A program made the translations under genes and the position numbers. From assembly GCA_963205385.1 (NCBI GenBank), contig CAUJKE010000181.1, positions 1-50,424 of the forward strand: a DNA stretch of 50,424 bases, in the 5' to 3' direction. Numbering within the stretch: position 1 is the first letter of the stretch; each line of letters opens with the position of its first letter. The stretch comes from Planctomycetota bacterium. Its GTDB lineage: Bacteria > Planctomycetota > Planctomycetia > Pirellulales > Pirellulaceae. A model generated the notes under the pieces. That model worked only from the letters and a program-made list of their open reading frames with translations, was not told where the DNA came from and did no database searches. Shown here piece after piece: positions 17,453-25,947 of the stretch.

Positions 17453-19096
17453 ATGTTTGCCGTCCCGCGACCTCCTGGCGACGACTTGTTTTCCGAAGTC
17501 GATGCAATCGGCCCGGCAATCTCCGGCGGTCGGCCTGTCGATCCGCCGATCGACACCCCTGTCGCGCCGCCATTGGCCGAGCTCAACGAATCGGTTACGC
17601 CGCCACCGTCCGCTGCGCTTCTGCTCGCGCCGCCGACTGAAGCGCCGCCGCGAACTTGGCGCGATTACTTCACCTCACTAAACTTCCGTCAGCGGCTTTC
17701 CAGCTTTGCGGCCAGCTTGACGATTCACCTCTCGATCTTGCTGTTGCTCTCGCTGGCATTTTTTGCGACCCGCGAGCAGCCGCTCTTCTCCACCAGCTTG
17801 ATCACCGTGCGCCCCGTCACGGCTGAAGAACCGCTCACGATGGTGGATCTCTCCGAGCCAACCTACACCCTGCCTGGTGAGGTGACGCCGGAGTTTCAGG
17901 AAGCTCTCGACGACGCCCTGCTGCCGGAGCTTCCGGATATCAACGCGCCGCTTGCTAGCGAACCGGAGCCGACCGCCGATTCGCAGCTCACGCCCAGCGA
18001 TGGCGCGCTACGGGCGGCCGAAACGTTGCCCAAACTCGCAGACAGCGGCGGCGGGCTTGCAGGTCGCAGCAACGAATTTCGCGCCGCGCTCGTCGGTAAA
18101 CACGGCGGCACGCCTGCGAGCGAAGAGGCGGTCGCCAAGGGATTGCGCTGGCTCGCCGCGCATCAAAACAACAACGGCAGTTGGCACTTCGATCACCGCA
18201 GCGCCGTCTGCGACGGGCTTTGCCAGAATCCCGGCACCGCAACCACCACGACCGGCGCCACGGCGATCGCGCTGTTGCCGTTTCTCGGCGCCGGCCATAC
18301 GCATCTGACCGGCGAGCATCGGGAAGTGGTCAAACGCGGGCTGTATTACTTGCAAAGCCGCATGCGCAGCGCGCCGCAGGGTGGCGACTTCATGGAGGGA
18401 ACCATGTACGCCCAGGGTCTGACCGCCATCGCGCTTAGCGAAGCTTACGCGATGACCAAGGACAAAGACCTTCGCCCGCACGCACAACAGGCGATCGACT
18501 ACATCTGTTACGCGCAGCATCCCGCCGGCGGCTGGCGATACTTTCCTGGCCAACCAGGCGATACCACGGTGTTTGGCTGGCAGCTCATGGCGCTCAAGAG
18601 CGCCGCGCTCGCCAACCTCGAAGTCCCCTCGCCGGTAATCGAACGCGCCGCCCGCTATCTCGATAGCGTGCAGACCGAGCAAGGCGCTTACTACGGTTAC
18701 CTCAAAGCCGCGAAGGAGCCGACGCCAACGTCCGTAGGGTTACTCGCCCGCATGTATCTAGGCTGGCCGCGCAAGCAACCGCAGTTGAAAACCGGGACGG
18801 ACTACCTGGCCAGGCTGGGACCGTCGCCGGAGGATATGTATTTCAATTACTACACGACACAAGTGCTGCACCACTACGGCGGCCCTCAGTGGGATCAGTG
18901 GAACCAGCAAATGCGTGACTACCTTGTGGAGTCGCAAGTCCGCCACGGGCACGAACATGGCAGTTGGTTCTTTCCCGACGAACACGCCCTGGCCGGCGGG
19001 CGATTGTACACGACGGCAATGTGCGTCATGATCCTCGAAGTGTACTACCGCCACCTGCCGCTCTACGGCGCCCGCTCCATCGACGAAGGATTTTGA
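17453..19096 (+). CDS. Membrane-anchored squalene-cyclase/prenyltransferase-repeat protein
   Basis: The 547-residue protein has a proline-rich cytoplasmic N-terminus, one membrane helix (about 84-105, ASLTIHLSILLLLSLAFF), a linker rich in Pro, Glu and Ala, and from about residue 225 a set of alpha/alpha-barrel repeats with QW-like motifs (GLRWLAAHQNNNGSW, HPAGGWRYF, EQGAYYGYL). The fold is that of terpene cyclases and protein prenyltransferases. However, no DXDD cyclase acid motif is seen, so it is probably a structural or binding repeat protein, a type expanded in planctomycetes. It begins 93 bases after the atuA-like gene, possibly in the same transcript. Function is unknown. Confidence 0.75.
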   Translation: MFAVPRPPGDDLFSEVDAIGPAISGGRPVDPPIDTPVAPPLAELNESVTPPPSAALLLAPPTEAPPRTWRDYFTSLNFRQRLSSFAASLTIHLSILLLLSLAFFATREQPLFSTSLITVRPVTAEEPLTMVDLSEPTYTLPGEVTPEFQEALDDALLPELPDINAPLASEPEPTADSQLTPSDGALRAAETLPKLADSGGGLAGRSNEFRAALVGKHGGTPASEEAVAKGLRWLAAHQNNNGSWHFDHRSAVCDGLCQNPGTATTTTGATAIALLPFLGAGHTHLTGEHREVVKRGLYYLQSRMRSAPQGGDFMEGTMYAQGLTAIALSEAYAMTKDKDLRPHAQQAIDYICYAQHPAGGWRYFPGQPGDTTVFGWQLMALKSAALANLEVPSPVIERAARYLDSVQTEQGAYYGYLKAAKEPTPTSVGLLARMYLGWPRKQPQLKTGTDYLARLGPSPEDMYFNYYTTQVLHHYGGPQWDQWNQQMRDYLVESQVRHGHEHGSWFFPDEHALAGGRLYTTAMCVMILEVYYRHLPLYGARSIDEGF

Positions 19097-19159
19097 GTCG
19101 TCAACTCGGTTCGCAGGCGTGAGCGCTACTGGCTACTTTGCATCATTACGTCCGCAGCT

Positions 19160-19927
19160 ATGTCCGTCATCCCCGTCATCGATCTGCAACAAGGCGTGGT
19201 CGTCCGCGGCGTGGCCGGACAGCGCGCGCTCTATCGCCCCGTCGTGAGCCAACTTTCCAACGACGCAACTCCCGCCGCGATTGCGCAAAGCCTGGCGCGC
19301 GCGTTCGACTTTCACACCGCCTATGTCGCCGATCTCGACGCGATCGCCGGCGCGGAGCCGAATTGGGACGCTTACGAGGCGATTCACCACGCCGGTCTGT
19401 CCCTCTGGGTCGATGCCGGTCTGGGGACGGTGGAGTGCGCGCAGCGTTTCCTTGCGCATCCGCGCTGCTCATGCTGCGGCATCGTACAGTTCGTGCTCGG
19501 TTTGGAATCGCTGGCCGATCCGGCGATGCTGCCGACTCTGCTGGAAATGTTCAAGCCCGCGCGGGTGATTTTTAGCTTGGATTTATCACACGGCCGACCG
19601 CTTACTCCCTTTGCCGTTTGGCGCGAGCGTAGCGCGCGGGACATCGCCGCGGAGCTCGTGGCCGCCGGCGTGCAGTCGCTGCTTGTGCTCGATTTGGCCG
19701 CCGTCGGCGTGCAACGTGGTCCCGCGACGCTCGAACTAGGTCGAGCGCTCCGCGCTGACTTCCCGCAACTGCGCTTGAGCGGCGGCGGCGGAGTGCGTCA
19801 TGCCGCGGATGTAGCGCGCCTGGCAAGCGCAGGCTACAGCGACGTCCTCGTCGCCTCGGCGCTACACGACGGCCGCCTGACCGCCGAGCACCTGGCAATC
19901 AATCGTCCTCGTTCATCTTCTGCATGA
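19160..19927 (+). CDS. HisA/HisF-related TIM-barrel protein (COG1411-like)
   Basis: The 255-residue barrel starts VIPVIDLQQGVVVRGV and has YVADLDAIAG, LWVDAGLG and the phosphate-binding LSGGGGVR and VASALHDG loops of the ProFAR isomerase family. The YRPVVSQLS segment after strand 1 and the wide deviation from HisA suggest the HisA-like group found in methanogens and in bacteria with tetrahydromethanopterin-linked C1 metabolism, a trait of planctomycetes. This link is from recall of the family, and no other C1 gene is nearby. Its last 29 bases overlap the convergent gene on the minus strand. Confidence 0.72.
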   Translation: MSVIPVIDLQQGVVVRGVAGQRALYRPVVSQLSNDATPAAIAQSLARAFDFHTAYVADLDAIAGAEPNWDAYEAIHHAGLSLWVDAGLGTVECAQRFLAHPRCSCCGIVQFVLGLESLADPAMLPTLLEMFKPARVIFSLDLSHGRPLTPFAVWRERSARDIAAELVAAGVQSLLVLDLAAVGVQRGPATLELGRALRADFPQLRLSGGGGVRHAADVARLASAGYSDVLVASALHDGRLTAEHLAINRPRSSSA

Positions 19928-20303
19928 CGAGGTAGCCAATGCCGCCCAGCAGAATGCCGCCGACGCCGACGCTGCGGAGGATCGTTTTCCACCAGTCGCG
20001 CCACCCGATCGCCTCATCTCGCAACTGCTTTTGCTCGTTCCAGGCAGTTTTGGCCGCGGCGAGCTCTTCATCGCTCACTTGGTGCTTGGCGTCCACGTGA
20101 TTGTCGGCGTGGGCGTGACGAATAGACTGCGCGCCGTGCTGATGCGAAATCTGATGCAACTCGGCGGCTTTGGTCGCGAACTGCACCGCTTGCTCCTCCG
20201 ACCATGAAGCTTGATCCCCTACCGAGCCGGACCAAACCCACGACGCCATGAGAAACATCAGCCCCACGGCACACATCACTAAGCAGACGGGACCATACTT
20301 CAT
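19899..20303 (-). CDS. Small two-helix membrane protein, function unknown
   Basis: The product has 134 residues. An N-terminal hydrophobic segment (VCLVMCAVGLMFLMASWVW) is followed by a His/Asp/Glu-rich extracytoplasmic stretch with an AHADNHVDAKH patch, and a second helix (VGVGGILLGGIGYLVM) lies near the C-terminus. A good ribosome-binding site (GGGAGAA) lies seven bases before the ATG. It follows the DUF1559 gene by 30 bases on the same strand and is probably co-transcribed. I do not recognise the family; the His-rich patch could bind metal, but this is speculation. Confidence 0.65.
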   Translation of the reverse strand: MKYGPVCLVMCAVGLMFLMASWVWSGSVGDQASWSEEQAVQFATKAAELHQISHQHGAQSIRHAHADNHVDAKHQVSDEELAAAKTAWNEQKQLRDEAIGWRDWWKTILRSVGVGGILLGGIGYLVMQKMNEDD

Positions 20304-20333
20304 GACACGATTCTCCCTTTCGAGACGCCGGAC

Positions 20334-21338
20334 TTAGCGCAGCACCTTGTCGAGTTCAACCACGTGCCCGTCGTTGATGCTGATGAGATAAGCCATGGTG
20401 ATTTCATCGACCTGGTCATTGGCAAAGCGAACCGATCCATCCATCAGCGCGATGTGCACCCCGCCAGGATGATTGCTCCGCGGCGCCGCGGAGAGATATC
20501 GCATGGCGCCGTCTCCATAGGTGTTGCACGGCATCTTTGCCAACTGCGCGCCGGCCAGGTCGGTGCAACTGTAGAGCATATCCGCGTTGGGGCCTTGATT
20601 GTTGGGGGGCTGGGTCTGCGTCAAACTCGCTGACAGGTAGGTGAAGTTCGATCCCGTCGAGCCGCCGTGGTGCATATCGAACGCGAGCAAACTCGCGCCC
20701 GACCAAGGAAGCGCCCACACGCCCCGTTGATCTTGCTCGTTCGCCCGCACCCGGACTTCACTGCACACCACGGTATTCGTTAGCCCGTCGCGAATATCGC
20801 GAGGTTCCTGGCCGCGGCCGGCAATGAGCGCGCCGGGAAACTCGTCCATCAAGTCGGTGTGAAACGGCGAACAATAGGCTGCGTAATTCCCCTTGGCGAA
20901 ACGCTTGCCGCTGGTCAGCGCGCTATCAACCAGGTACTTCCCCTTTGCGCCATCGCTCGGGCAGACATAGGGAGCGATAAACGTCGCTTGCGGATCGTTC
21001 GCCTGTTGCAGCACCGTGTTCTTGAAATCGAACTGGTCATAGAGCGTCTGCTGCTCGATCTGCGGGAGGATCATCACCATCCAGCTATACATCTGGCCGC
21101 TGCGCAGGTCCGTCGAGTTCTGCACGATCGCAGCCGCGGGATAGACCTTAAGGCTATTCTCGTAGGTGTGAATGGCCAACGCGAGTTGCTTGAGATTGTT
21201 CTTGCATTGCATCATCCGCGCCGCTTCGCGCGCCGCCTGCACGGCCGGCAGCAAGAGCGAAACGAGCACGCCGATGATCGCAATGACCACTAGCAACTCA
21301 ACCAGCGTAAACCCCCGAGGGCGGCGAGCGTCGTGCAT
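20334..21338 (-). CDS. DUF1559 pilin-like protein with prepilin-type N-terminus
   Basis: The 334-residue protein has a class III prepilin leader, MHDARRPRG then FTLVELLVVIAIIGVL, with the conserved glutamate five residues after the cleavage glycine. The rest is the large DUF1559 (SBP_bac_10) domain, with NNLKQLALAIHTYE after the helix and the terminal DGSVRF motif that defines the family. Such proteins are massively expanded in Planctomycetes and are presumed to be exported pseudopilins processed by prepilin peptidase. This is one of the best lineage markers in the window. Confidence 0.93.
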   Translation of the reverse strand: MHDARRPRGFTLVELLVVIAIIGVLVSLLLPAVQAAREAARMMQCKNNLKQLALAIHTYENSLKVYPAAAIVQNSTDLRSGQMYSWMVMILPQIEQQTLYDQFDFKNTVLQQANDPQATFIAPYVCPSDGAKGKYLVDSALTSGKRFAKGNYAAYCSPFHTDLMDEFPGALIAGRGQEPRDIRDGLTNTVVCSEVRVRANEQDQRGVWALPWSGASLLAFDMHHGGSTGSNFTYLSASLTQTQPPNNQGPNADMLYSCTDLAGAQLAKMPCNTYGDGAMRYLSAAPRSNHPGGVHIALMDGSVRFANDQVDEITMAYLISINDGHVVELDKVLR

Positions 21339-21846
21339 CGAATGGGGCCCCTACCTTCCATCTGCAAGCGCCGGAGGCGCTGCGACGGACAAACCTAACA
21401 AACTTCGCGCGGTTGCTAGCTCATTGCCGCCGAGGCCTGGCCAGCCGAGGCGACAAACAACCACAGACGAACTTTGCGGTCGGAAAAGAAGTCTCTGAAA
21501 AGTTGAAGCTGTCATTGAACCGCTTTCGGAATGCAATTTCAAGCATTTCGCGCATCAAATTTGTGCTCTGCCCCAGAATGGCCGTCCTGTTCGGTCGTAA
21601 ACGGTGGAACTCTTACACGCGGCGTGGAAGAATTTACCACCCCACCCCAGTTGGCTGGTTACTTAACGGCCGGAAGCAGCGGCAACTCAAATCTCCTAAC
21701 TGATTACGCCACAAGATGTTACTGCTGCTAGCTGGCGGGCTGCGGGCACGCCTGGCAGTCGCGATGGCACGCAACATGCTTATGCGTAGGTTGTCGAACC
21801 TCTCCCCGCAGGTTTGTTTCCCAACCGAAGACATGGAAGTCTGCTC
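21339..21846. other. Gene-free divergent region between DUF1559 and OmpH genes
   Basis: About 508 bases hold the two divergent 5' regions. I see one short hairpin (21367-21381) in the DUF1559 leader and a direct repeat GCCGAGGC near 21428 and 21444. Open frames here have no coding features I can support. Confidence 0.45.
21367..21381 (-). other. Leader hairpin of the DUF1559 gene
   Basis: AGCGCC and GGCGCT form a perfect 6-bp stem with a GGA loop on the plus strand, 28-42 bases upstream of the DUF1559 start codon. It would fold in that mRNA's leader. A regulatory role is unproven. Confidence 0.3.
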
Positions 21847-22449
21847 ATGACCCGCACAATGCTCGCTTGCTCGCTCCTGTTCTTGTTCACCGCACCCGCG
21901 TTCGCCCAAGCTCCGGCGACCGCCAACCCCGCGCCCGCGGGAACGCAGATCGCCTTGATCGACATGGGCCACATCTTCAAGAACCACGCCGCCTACAACG
22001 TCAAGCGGGACGCCATCAAGGCCAAAGGCAAACTCCTCACGGACGCTGTCGCGCAGCAACGCCAGCAACTGACCGCCGGCAACGAGAAGCTCAAGCAGTT
22101 CCAGGCCGGCTCGCTGGAATACAAACAGCTCGAAGCCCAACTCACGCAACAAGCCTCGGACTTTCAGGTTCAAAACGAACTCAAACGCCGCGAGCTGATG
22201 CTCGAAGAAGTCAGAATCTCCTACGAGACTTACCAGGAAGTTCAGGCGGCGGTTGAAAAATTCGCGGTGCAATACAACATCCAACTCGTGATTCGCTACG
22301 ACCGCGACAAGATGGACCCGACCGATCCCGAATCGATTCGCCGCGGCGTACTCAATCCGGTGATCCAACACGCAGGTCTGGACATCACCGACCACGTGCT
22401 CAAGCTCTGCAACCAGGTCGCCAGCGGCGGCGGTGGTTTGCCACGCTAA
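21847..22449 (+). CDS. OmpH/Skp family periplasmic chaperone-like protein
   Basis: The 200-residue protein has a signal peptide (MLACSLLFLFTAPAFAQA). The OmpH/Skp pattern follows: a first strand with IALIDMGHIFKNH, a long charged coiled coil (about residues 60-140) and a closing helix. Skp chaperones outer-membrane proteins through the periplasm. The start at 21847 is used because the upstream ATG at 21814 adds an unlikely charged extension before the signal. The C-terminal region carries YDRDKMDPTDPESIRRGV, seen in planctomycete members. It ends in a Gly-rich tail. It is transcribed alone toward the enoyl-CoA hydratase gene. Confidence 0.85.
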   Translation: MTRTMLACSLLFLFTAPAFAQAPATANPAPAGTQIALIDMGHIFKNHAAYNVKRDAIKAKGKLLTDAVAQQRQQLTAGNEKLKQFQAGSLEYKQLEAQLTQQASDFQVQNELKRRELMLEEVRISYETYQEVQAAVEKFAVQYNIQLVIRYDRDKMDPTDPESIRRGVLNPVIQHAGLDITDHVLKLCNQVASGGGGLPR

Positions 22450-22491
22450 GCAACCAGCAGCCTCTCCAAGGATTGCAATCGTTAAACAAGA

Positions 22492-22521
22492 GCCGTAGCG
22501 CACATAAACGTTCGCTACGGC
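22492..22521. terminator. Hairpin between convergent ompH and enoyl-CoA hydratase genes
   Basis: A perfect 9-bp stem, GCCGTAGCG (22492-22500) with CGCTACGGC (22513-22521), spans a 12-base loop. It includes the stop codon of the minus-strand gene. On the minus strand a T-rich TCTTGTTT follows, so it suits a bidirectional terminator. Confidence 0.55.
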
Positions 22522-23297
22522 CATTTCGGTTGACGCTTCTCCAAAAACGCCGCCAGGCCCTCTTCAGCGGCTTCGGTGGTGCGTGCGGTCGCGCTCGCGG
22601 CGGCGCCGGCGGAGAGGAGCGTGAACAAGTGCTCGCCAATCGTTTCGTTCAACATCCGCTTAGTGAGTTGCAGCGCTTGCGGGGCACATGTCGCTAGTTC
22701 GGCGGCGAGGGCGTGAGCGCGAGCCCAGAGCGCGTCGTGTTCAACAACTTCATGCACCAACCCCACGCGCTCGGCTTCGATCGCATCCATCGTCGCGGCC
22801 GTGAACAGCAACTTCGCCGCATAACTGCCGCCAAGCCGAAACGCCAAGAGCGGCGACACAATCCCGGCGACCAATCCCCGCTTGGGTTCCGGCAGTCCAA
22901 ACTTGGCGCACGGCGCCGCGAGCACCAGATCACAACCGAGCACGAGTCCCATGCCGCCGGCAATGGCGGGACCGTTCACGGCCGCGATGATCGGCTTAGG
23001 AAACCGCAGCATGGTTTCCAGCACATCCCGATACAGGTCCGCATCGTAATGCCACATTTCGCTGGCGTTGTCCGACTTGGCGGTCGCCTGCATTTCGGCC
23101 AGGTCCATGCCGGCGCAAAACGCACTTCCGGCCCCGGTCACAATCACGGCGCGCACGTGTTTCTCTTGATGCAAATCGCCCAAGGCCTGGCGAAATTCTT
23201 CCAACACTTGCCGCGTGAGCGCGTTGCGCTTCTCTGGCCGTGAAAGAATGATGGTGCCGCTGGGGACATGCTTCTTGACGACAATGACCGCAGACAT
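22515..23297 (-). CDS. Enoyl-CoA hydratase/isomerase family protein
   Basis: The 260-residue crotonase-fold protein has SRPEKRNALTRQ, the first oxyanion-hole segment SAFCAGMDLAEM and the second NGPAIAGGMGLVLGCD. LPEPKRGLVAG places Glu where hydratases keep a catalytic acid. Crotonases hydrate or isomerise enoyl-CoA in fatty-acid and branched-chain degradation. The ATG at 23297 is chosen over an upstream one at 23339 because homologous sequence begins there. The specific substrate is not inferable; a methylglutaconyl-CoA hydratase role would fit the carboxyltransferase nearby but is not demonstrated. Confidence 0.87.
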   Translation of the reverse strand: MSAVIVVKKHVPSGTIILSRPEKRNALTRQVLEEFRQALGDLHQEKHVRAVIVTGAGSAFCAGMDLAEMQATAKSDNASEMWHYDADLYRDVLETMLRFPKPIIAAVNGPAIAGGMGLVLGCDLVLAAPCAKFGLPEPKRGLVAGIVSPLLAFRLGGSYAAKLLFTAATMDAIEAERVGLVHEVVEHDALWARAHALAAELATCAPQALQLTKRMLNETIGEHLFTLLSAGAAASATARTTEAAEEGLAAFLEKRQPKWP

Positions 23298-23372
23298 GAA
23301 TGGAACTCGGTTTGAGAAATGGGATCGCGCGCGTCGCATTTTACCGCGCCGCGAAGCACGCTGAAAACACCT

Positions 23373-24467
23373 TCACTCGGCCGCTGGTTCAGCGGCCCAC
23401 TCGCTCGCAAGAGCTTGGGCCACGAGCGGGCGAAGCCGCTCTTCCAGCAACGTCTCCCCACTGAGGATTTCCAGGCCAATGGAGACCGCCCACAACGCGC
23501 GCGTCCCCAGTTTCGGCGCCGCCAACTTGACCAGGTCTTTGCACGTGCAGAGCACCGCGCTCACGTCGAGTTCCCTCGCCCATTGGCTGAGCGACGCGAC
23601 ATCCGCCTCGGTGTAGGCGTGATGATCGGGGAATTCGCGCAGCGCGACGACCTCGCAACCGCAGCGGGCCAGCGTCTGCCGGAAGCCGGCCGGATTGCCG
23701 ATGCCACAGAAAGCGGCCACGCGCTGGTTCGCGAAGGTATCCAGCGGTGCGAGTGTTCCGGTCGAAGCTAGATAGCTTTGCGGGGCGTGCGCCGCCTCCA
23801 CCCAGACGGCGCCCGGCTGAATGGTTTCAATCCGCTCGCGAATCGCCCCCCGCTGCTTCGCTTCCAAGCAATCCGCGCGGGTAAGAACGATGACATCCGC
23901 CCGACGGAAACCGGCGAGCGGCTCGCGCAGTGTGCCGCGCGGCAGCAGATGCTCAAAGCCAAACGGCTCGAGCGCATCGACCAGCACGATATCCAAATCG
24001 CGCGCGATCCGCCGATGCTGAAAGGCGTCGTCGAGCAGAATCAGTTGCGTCTCGAGTTCTTCAATGGCGATCCGCGCCGCCGCGACCCGATCGGGATTCT
24101 GCACGTGCGGCACGTCAGGGAGTTTTTGCTCGAGTTCGAGCGCTTCATCGTTCGCGCCCCCCTGCTCCGCCCCGTAGCCGCGGCTCACAATCGAGACCCG
24201 CACTGCACGCGCGCGAAACCAACGGGCGAGCCACTCGACCAGCGGCGTCTTGCCGGTGCCGCCGACCGTCAGGTTGCCCACGCTGATCACCGGCACGGCG
24301 ACGCGCTCGACTTGTCGGCGACCGCTATCGAACTGCCAATTGCGCAAGGCGACGCCCAGGGCGTAGGGCCATTCCGCAAGTTGCAGCAAAACCCGTTTGC
24401 CGGTCGCCGCGACGCCGCGCGTGCGGCCGCTCACTAAATCGCGAAACTCGGCAGGATTGATGTGCAT
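23373..24467 (-). CDS. lpxK: Tetraacyldisaccharide 4'-kinase
   Basis: The 364-residue inner-membrane-associated kinase phosphorylates the 4' position of tetraacyldisaccharide-1-phosphate to make lipid IVA in lipid A biosynthesis. The Walker A motif GGTGKTP lies near residues 69-75 within VGNLTVGGTGKTP. RGYG, DDAFQHRR and FCGIGNP are also family signatures. The ATG at 24467 gives the usual N-terminus with an amphipathic helix. A near-consensus promoter lies 65 bases upstream. It is evidence for a lipid A-containing outer membrane. Confidence 0.93.
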   Translation of the reverse strand: MHINPAEFRDLVSGRTRGVAATGKRVLLQLAEWPYALGVALRNWQFDSGRRQVERVAVPVISVGNLTVGGTGKTPLVEWLARWFRARAVRVSIVSRGYGAEQGGANDEALELEQKLPDVPHVQNPDRVAAARIAIEELETQLILLDDAFQHRRIARDLDIVLVDALEPFGFEHLLPRGTLREPLAGFRRADVIVLTRADCLEAKQRGAIRERIETIQPGAVWVEAAHAPQSYLASTGTLAPLDTFANQRVAAFCGIGNPAGFRQTLARCGCEVVALREFPDHHAYTEADVASLSQWARELDVSAVLCTCKDLVKLAAPKLGTRALWAVSIGLEILSGETLLEERLRPLVAQALASEWAAEPAAE

Positions 24468-24531
24468 GGCCGCTGCCCACTTCCCGCCGAAGAGAGCCGT
24501 GAGAGGAAAGCACGAATTCCACGCACCCACA

Positions 24532-24560
24532 AGTATACGCACTCGCGCATAACTTGTCAA
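24532..24560 (-). promoter_or_regulatory. Near-consensus sigma-70 promoter for lpxK
   Basis: On the minus strand TTGACA (24560-24555) is followed after exactly 17 bases by TATACT (24537-24532). The -10 ends 65 bases before the lpxK start, and the region is AT-rich against a GC-rich background. It is the strongest promoter match in the window. Confidence 0.75.
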
Positions 24561-24662
24561 TACATATTTACGAAATACGCCAAAAACAATTACTCGCGTA
24601 GAGCCATGCGCCGGGCGAGCGAGTCCCCTGCGGAACAACTGCGGGCGCTCGCGTCTCGCGAA

Positions 24663-25757
24663 CTACTTCATCTTGTCGCAGATCGCTTGCGCCATCTCGC
24701 GCGTGCCGACCGCCGTCGGATCGTTCCGGTCGAGCTTGAGATCGTACGTGACGTTCTTCCCTTCCTTGATGACCGCGGCGACGGCCCCTTCGAGTTTCTC
24801 AGCCGCGGCCGTTTCCCCCAGGTGGTGGAGCATCAACATGCCGGAGAGAATCAACGCCGTCGGATTGACCTTGTTCTGCCCCTTGTACTTGGGCGCTGAA
24901 CCGTGGGTCGCTTCAAACACCGCGCCGTTGGGACCGATGTTCGCCCCCGGCGCCACGCCTAACCCGCCGACAATGCCTGCGCCCACGTCGCTCACGATAT
25001 CGCCATACAGGTTTTGCAGCACGAGCACGTCGTAGAGTTCCGGCTTCTGCACGAGTTGCATGCACATATTGTCGACGATCCGCTCTTCGAACTCGATCGT
25101 CGGATACTCCTTGGCGACTTTGGTGGCGGTCGCCAGCCAGAGGCCGTCCGTGTACTTCATGATGTTCGCTTTGTGGACGCAGGTGACCTTCTTGCGGCCG
25201 TTGTCCCGGGCGTAGTCGAACGCACAGCGGACGATCCGCTCGCTGCCGCTGATGCTGATCGGCTTGATCGAAACGCCGGTCTCGTCCCCCTTGGTCTTGA
25301 TCTTCTTGTCGCCAATCTTGTTGATGAACTCGATCAGCTCCGTCGTCGCCGGCTTGCCTGCCTCGAATTCGACGCCGGCGTAGAGGTCTTCCGTGTTCTC
25401 GCGGACGATGACGATATCGACCTTCACGTCGCTATAGTACGAGCGAACCCCTTCGTACTGCTTGCAGGGGCGAATGCAGGCAAACAGGCCAAGTTCCTGC
25501 CGCAGATGGACGTTGATGCTGCGAAAACCGGTCCCGACTGGGGTGGTGATCGGGGCCTTGAGGGCGCAGCGGGTGCGGCGCACGCTGTCCAGCACGCCAT
25601 CAGGCAGCGGCGTGCCGGTCCGCTCCATCACATCGACGCCAGCCTCTTGCACGTCCCAATTGATCTTAACGCCGGTCGCATCCACGCACCGCCTGGCGGC
25701 CTCGGCCAGTTCAGGCCCCGTGCCGTCGCCGGTAATGAGGGTCACATCGTGAGCCAT
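24663..25757 (-). CDS. Isocitrate/isopropylmalate dehydrogenase family enzyme, probably NAD-dependent isocitrate dehydrogenase
   Basis: The 364-residue beta-decarboxylating dehydrogenase has [13 protein letters not shown] at the N-terminus, [13 protein letters not shown] for substrate binding, and the metal-binding [19 protein letters not shown] signature. [15 protein letters not shown] is its cofactor loop. The length and the [10 protein letters not shown] motif favour NAD-dependent isocitrate dehydrogenase of the TCA cycle over LeuB, but homoisocitrate or tartrate dehydrogenase cannot be excluded. An AGGAG ribosome-binding site lies nine bases before the ATG. The leader contains a long inverted repeat and a plausible promoter. 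Confidence 0.86.
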   Translation of the reverse strand: MAHDVTLITGDGTGPELAEAARRCVDATGVKINWDVQEAGVDVMERTGTPLPDGVLDSVRRTRCALKAPITTPVGTGFRSINVHLRQELGLFACIRPCKQYEGVRSYYSDVKVDIVIVRENTEDLYAGVEFEAGKPATTELIEFINKIGDKKIKTKGDETGVSIKPISISGSERIVRCAFDYARDNGRKKVTCVHKANIMKYTDGLWLATATKVAKEYPTIEFEERIVDNMCMQLVQKPELYDVLVLQNLYGDIVSDVGAGIVGGLGVAPGANIGPNGAVFEATHGSAPKYKGQNKVNPTALILSGMLMLHHLGETAAAEKLEGAVAAVIKEGKNVTYDLKLDRNDPTAVGTREMAQAICDKMK

Positions 25758-25785
25758 AACTTGGTTGCTCCTGTCCGTTTACAAA

Positions 25786-25827
25786 GCAGGTAGCGCTGGG
25801 CGGTGGTCGCACCAAGGCGTTACCTGC
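25786..25827 (-). other. Extended hairpin in the leader of the isocitrate dehydrogenase-type gene
   Basis: Arms GCAGGTAGCGC (25786-25796) and GCGTTACCTGC (25817-25827) pair with one mismatch. The 20-base loop itself holds GGTG/CACC. It lies 29 bases before the start, between promoter-like elements and the ribosome-binding site, so it could affect translation or mRNA stability. Confidence 0.4.
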
Positions 25828-25849
25828 AAGGAAGTTAGCTGGACTCGTG

Positions 25850-25878
25850 AGGGTAACAGGCGACGGCCAGATCGTCAA
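25850..25878 (-). promoter_or_regulatory. Candidate promoter of the isocitrate dehydrogenase-type gene
   Basis: TTGACG (25878-25873) and TACCCT (25855-25850) are separated by 17 bases on the minus strand. The -35 is strong and the -10 weak. It would give a leader of about 85 bases containing the hairpin. Confidence 0.4.
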
Positions 25879-25896
25879 CGACGGGGGGCACAGATG

Positions 25897-25925
25897 TTGG
25901 TGCAGCCGACTCCAGAGGATAGAAT
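25897..25925 (+). promoter_or_regulatory. Candidate promoter of the antitoxin-toxin pair
   Basis: TTGGTG (25897-25902), a 17-base spacer and TAGAAT (25920-25925) lie 22 bases before the antitoxin ATG, overlapping the divergent promoter region. Autoregulation is common for such pairs, but no clear operator repeat is seen. Confidence 0.42.
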
Positions 25926-25947
25926 TAGCAGTGGTAAGGAGAAAACA

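Noticed and set aside
21413-21703. A 96-codon plus-strand frame upstream of ompH.
   Set aside because: The sequence is basic and without family features or a ribosome-binding site, and it lies in a region that should hold promoters.
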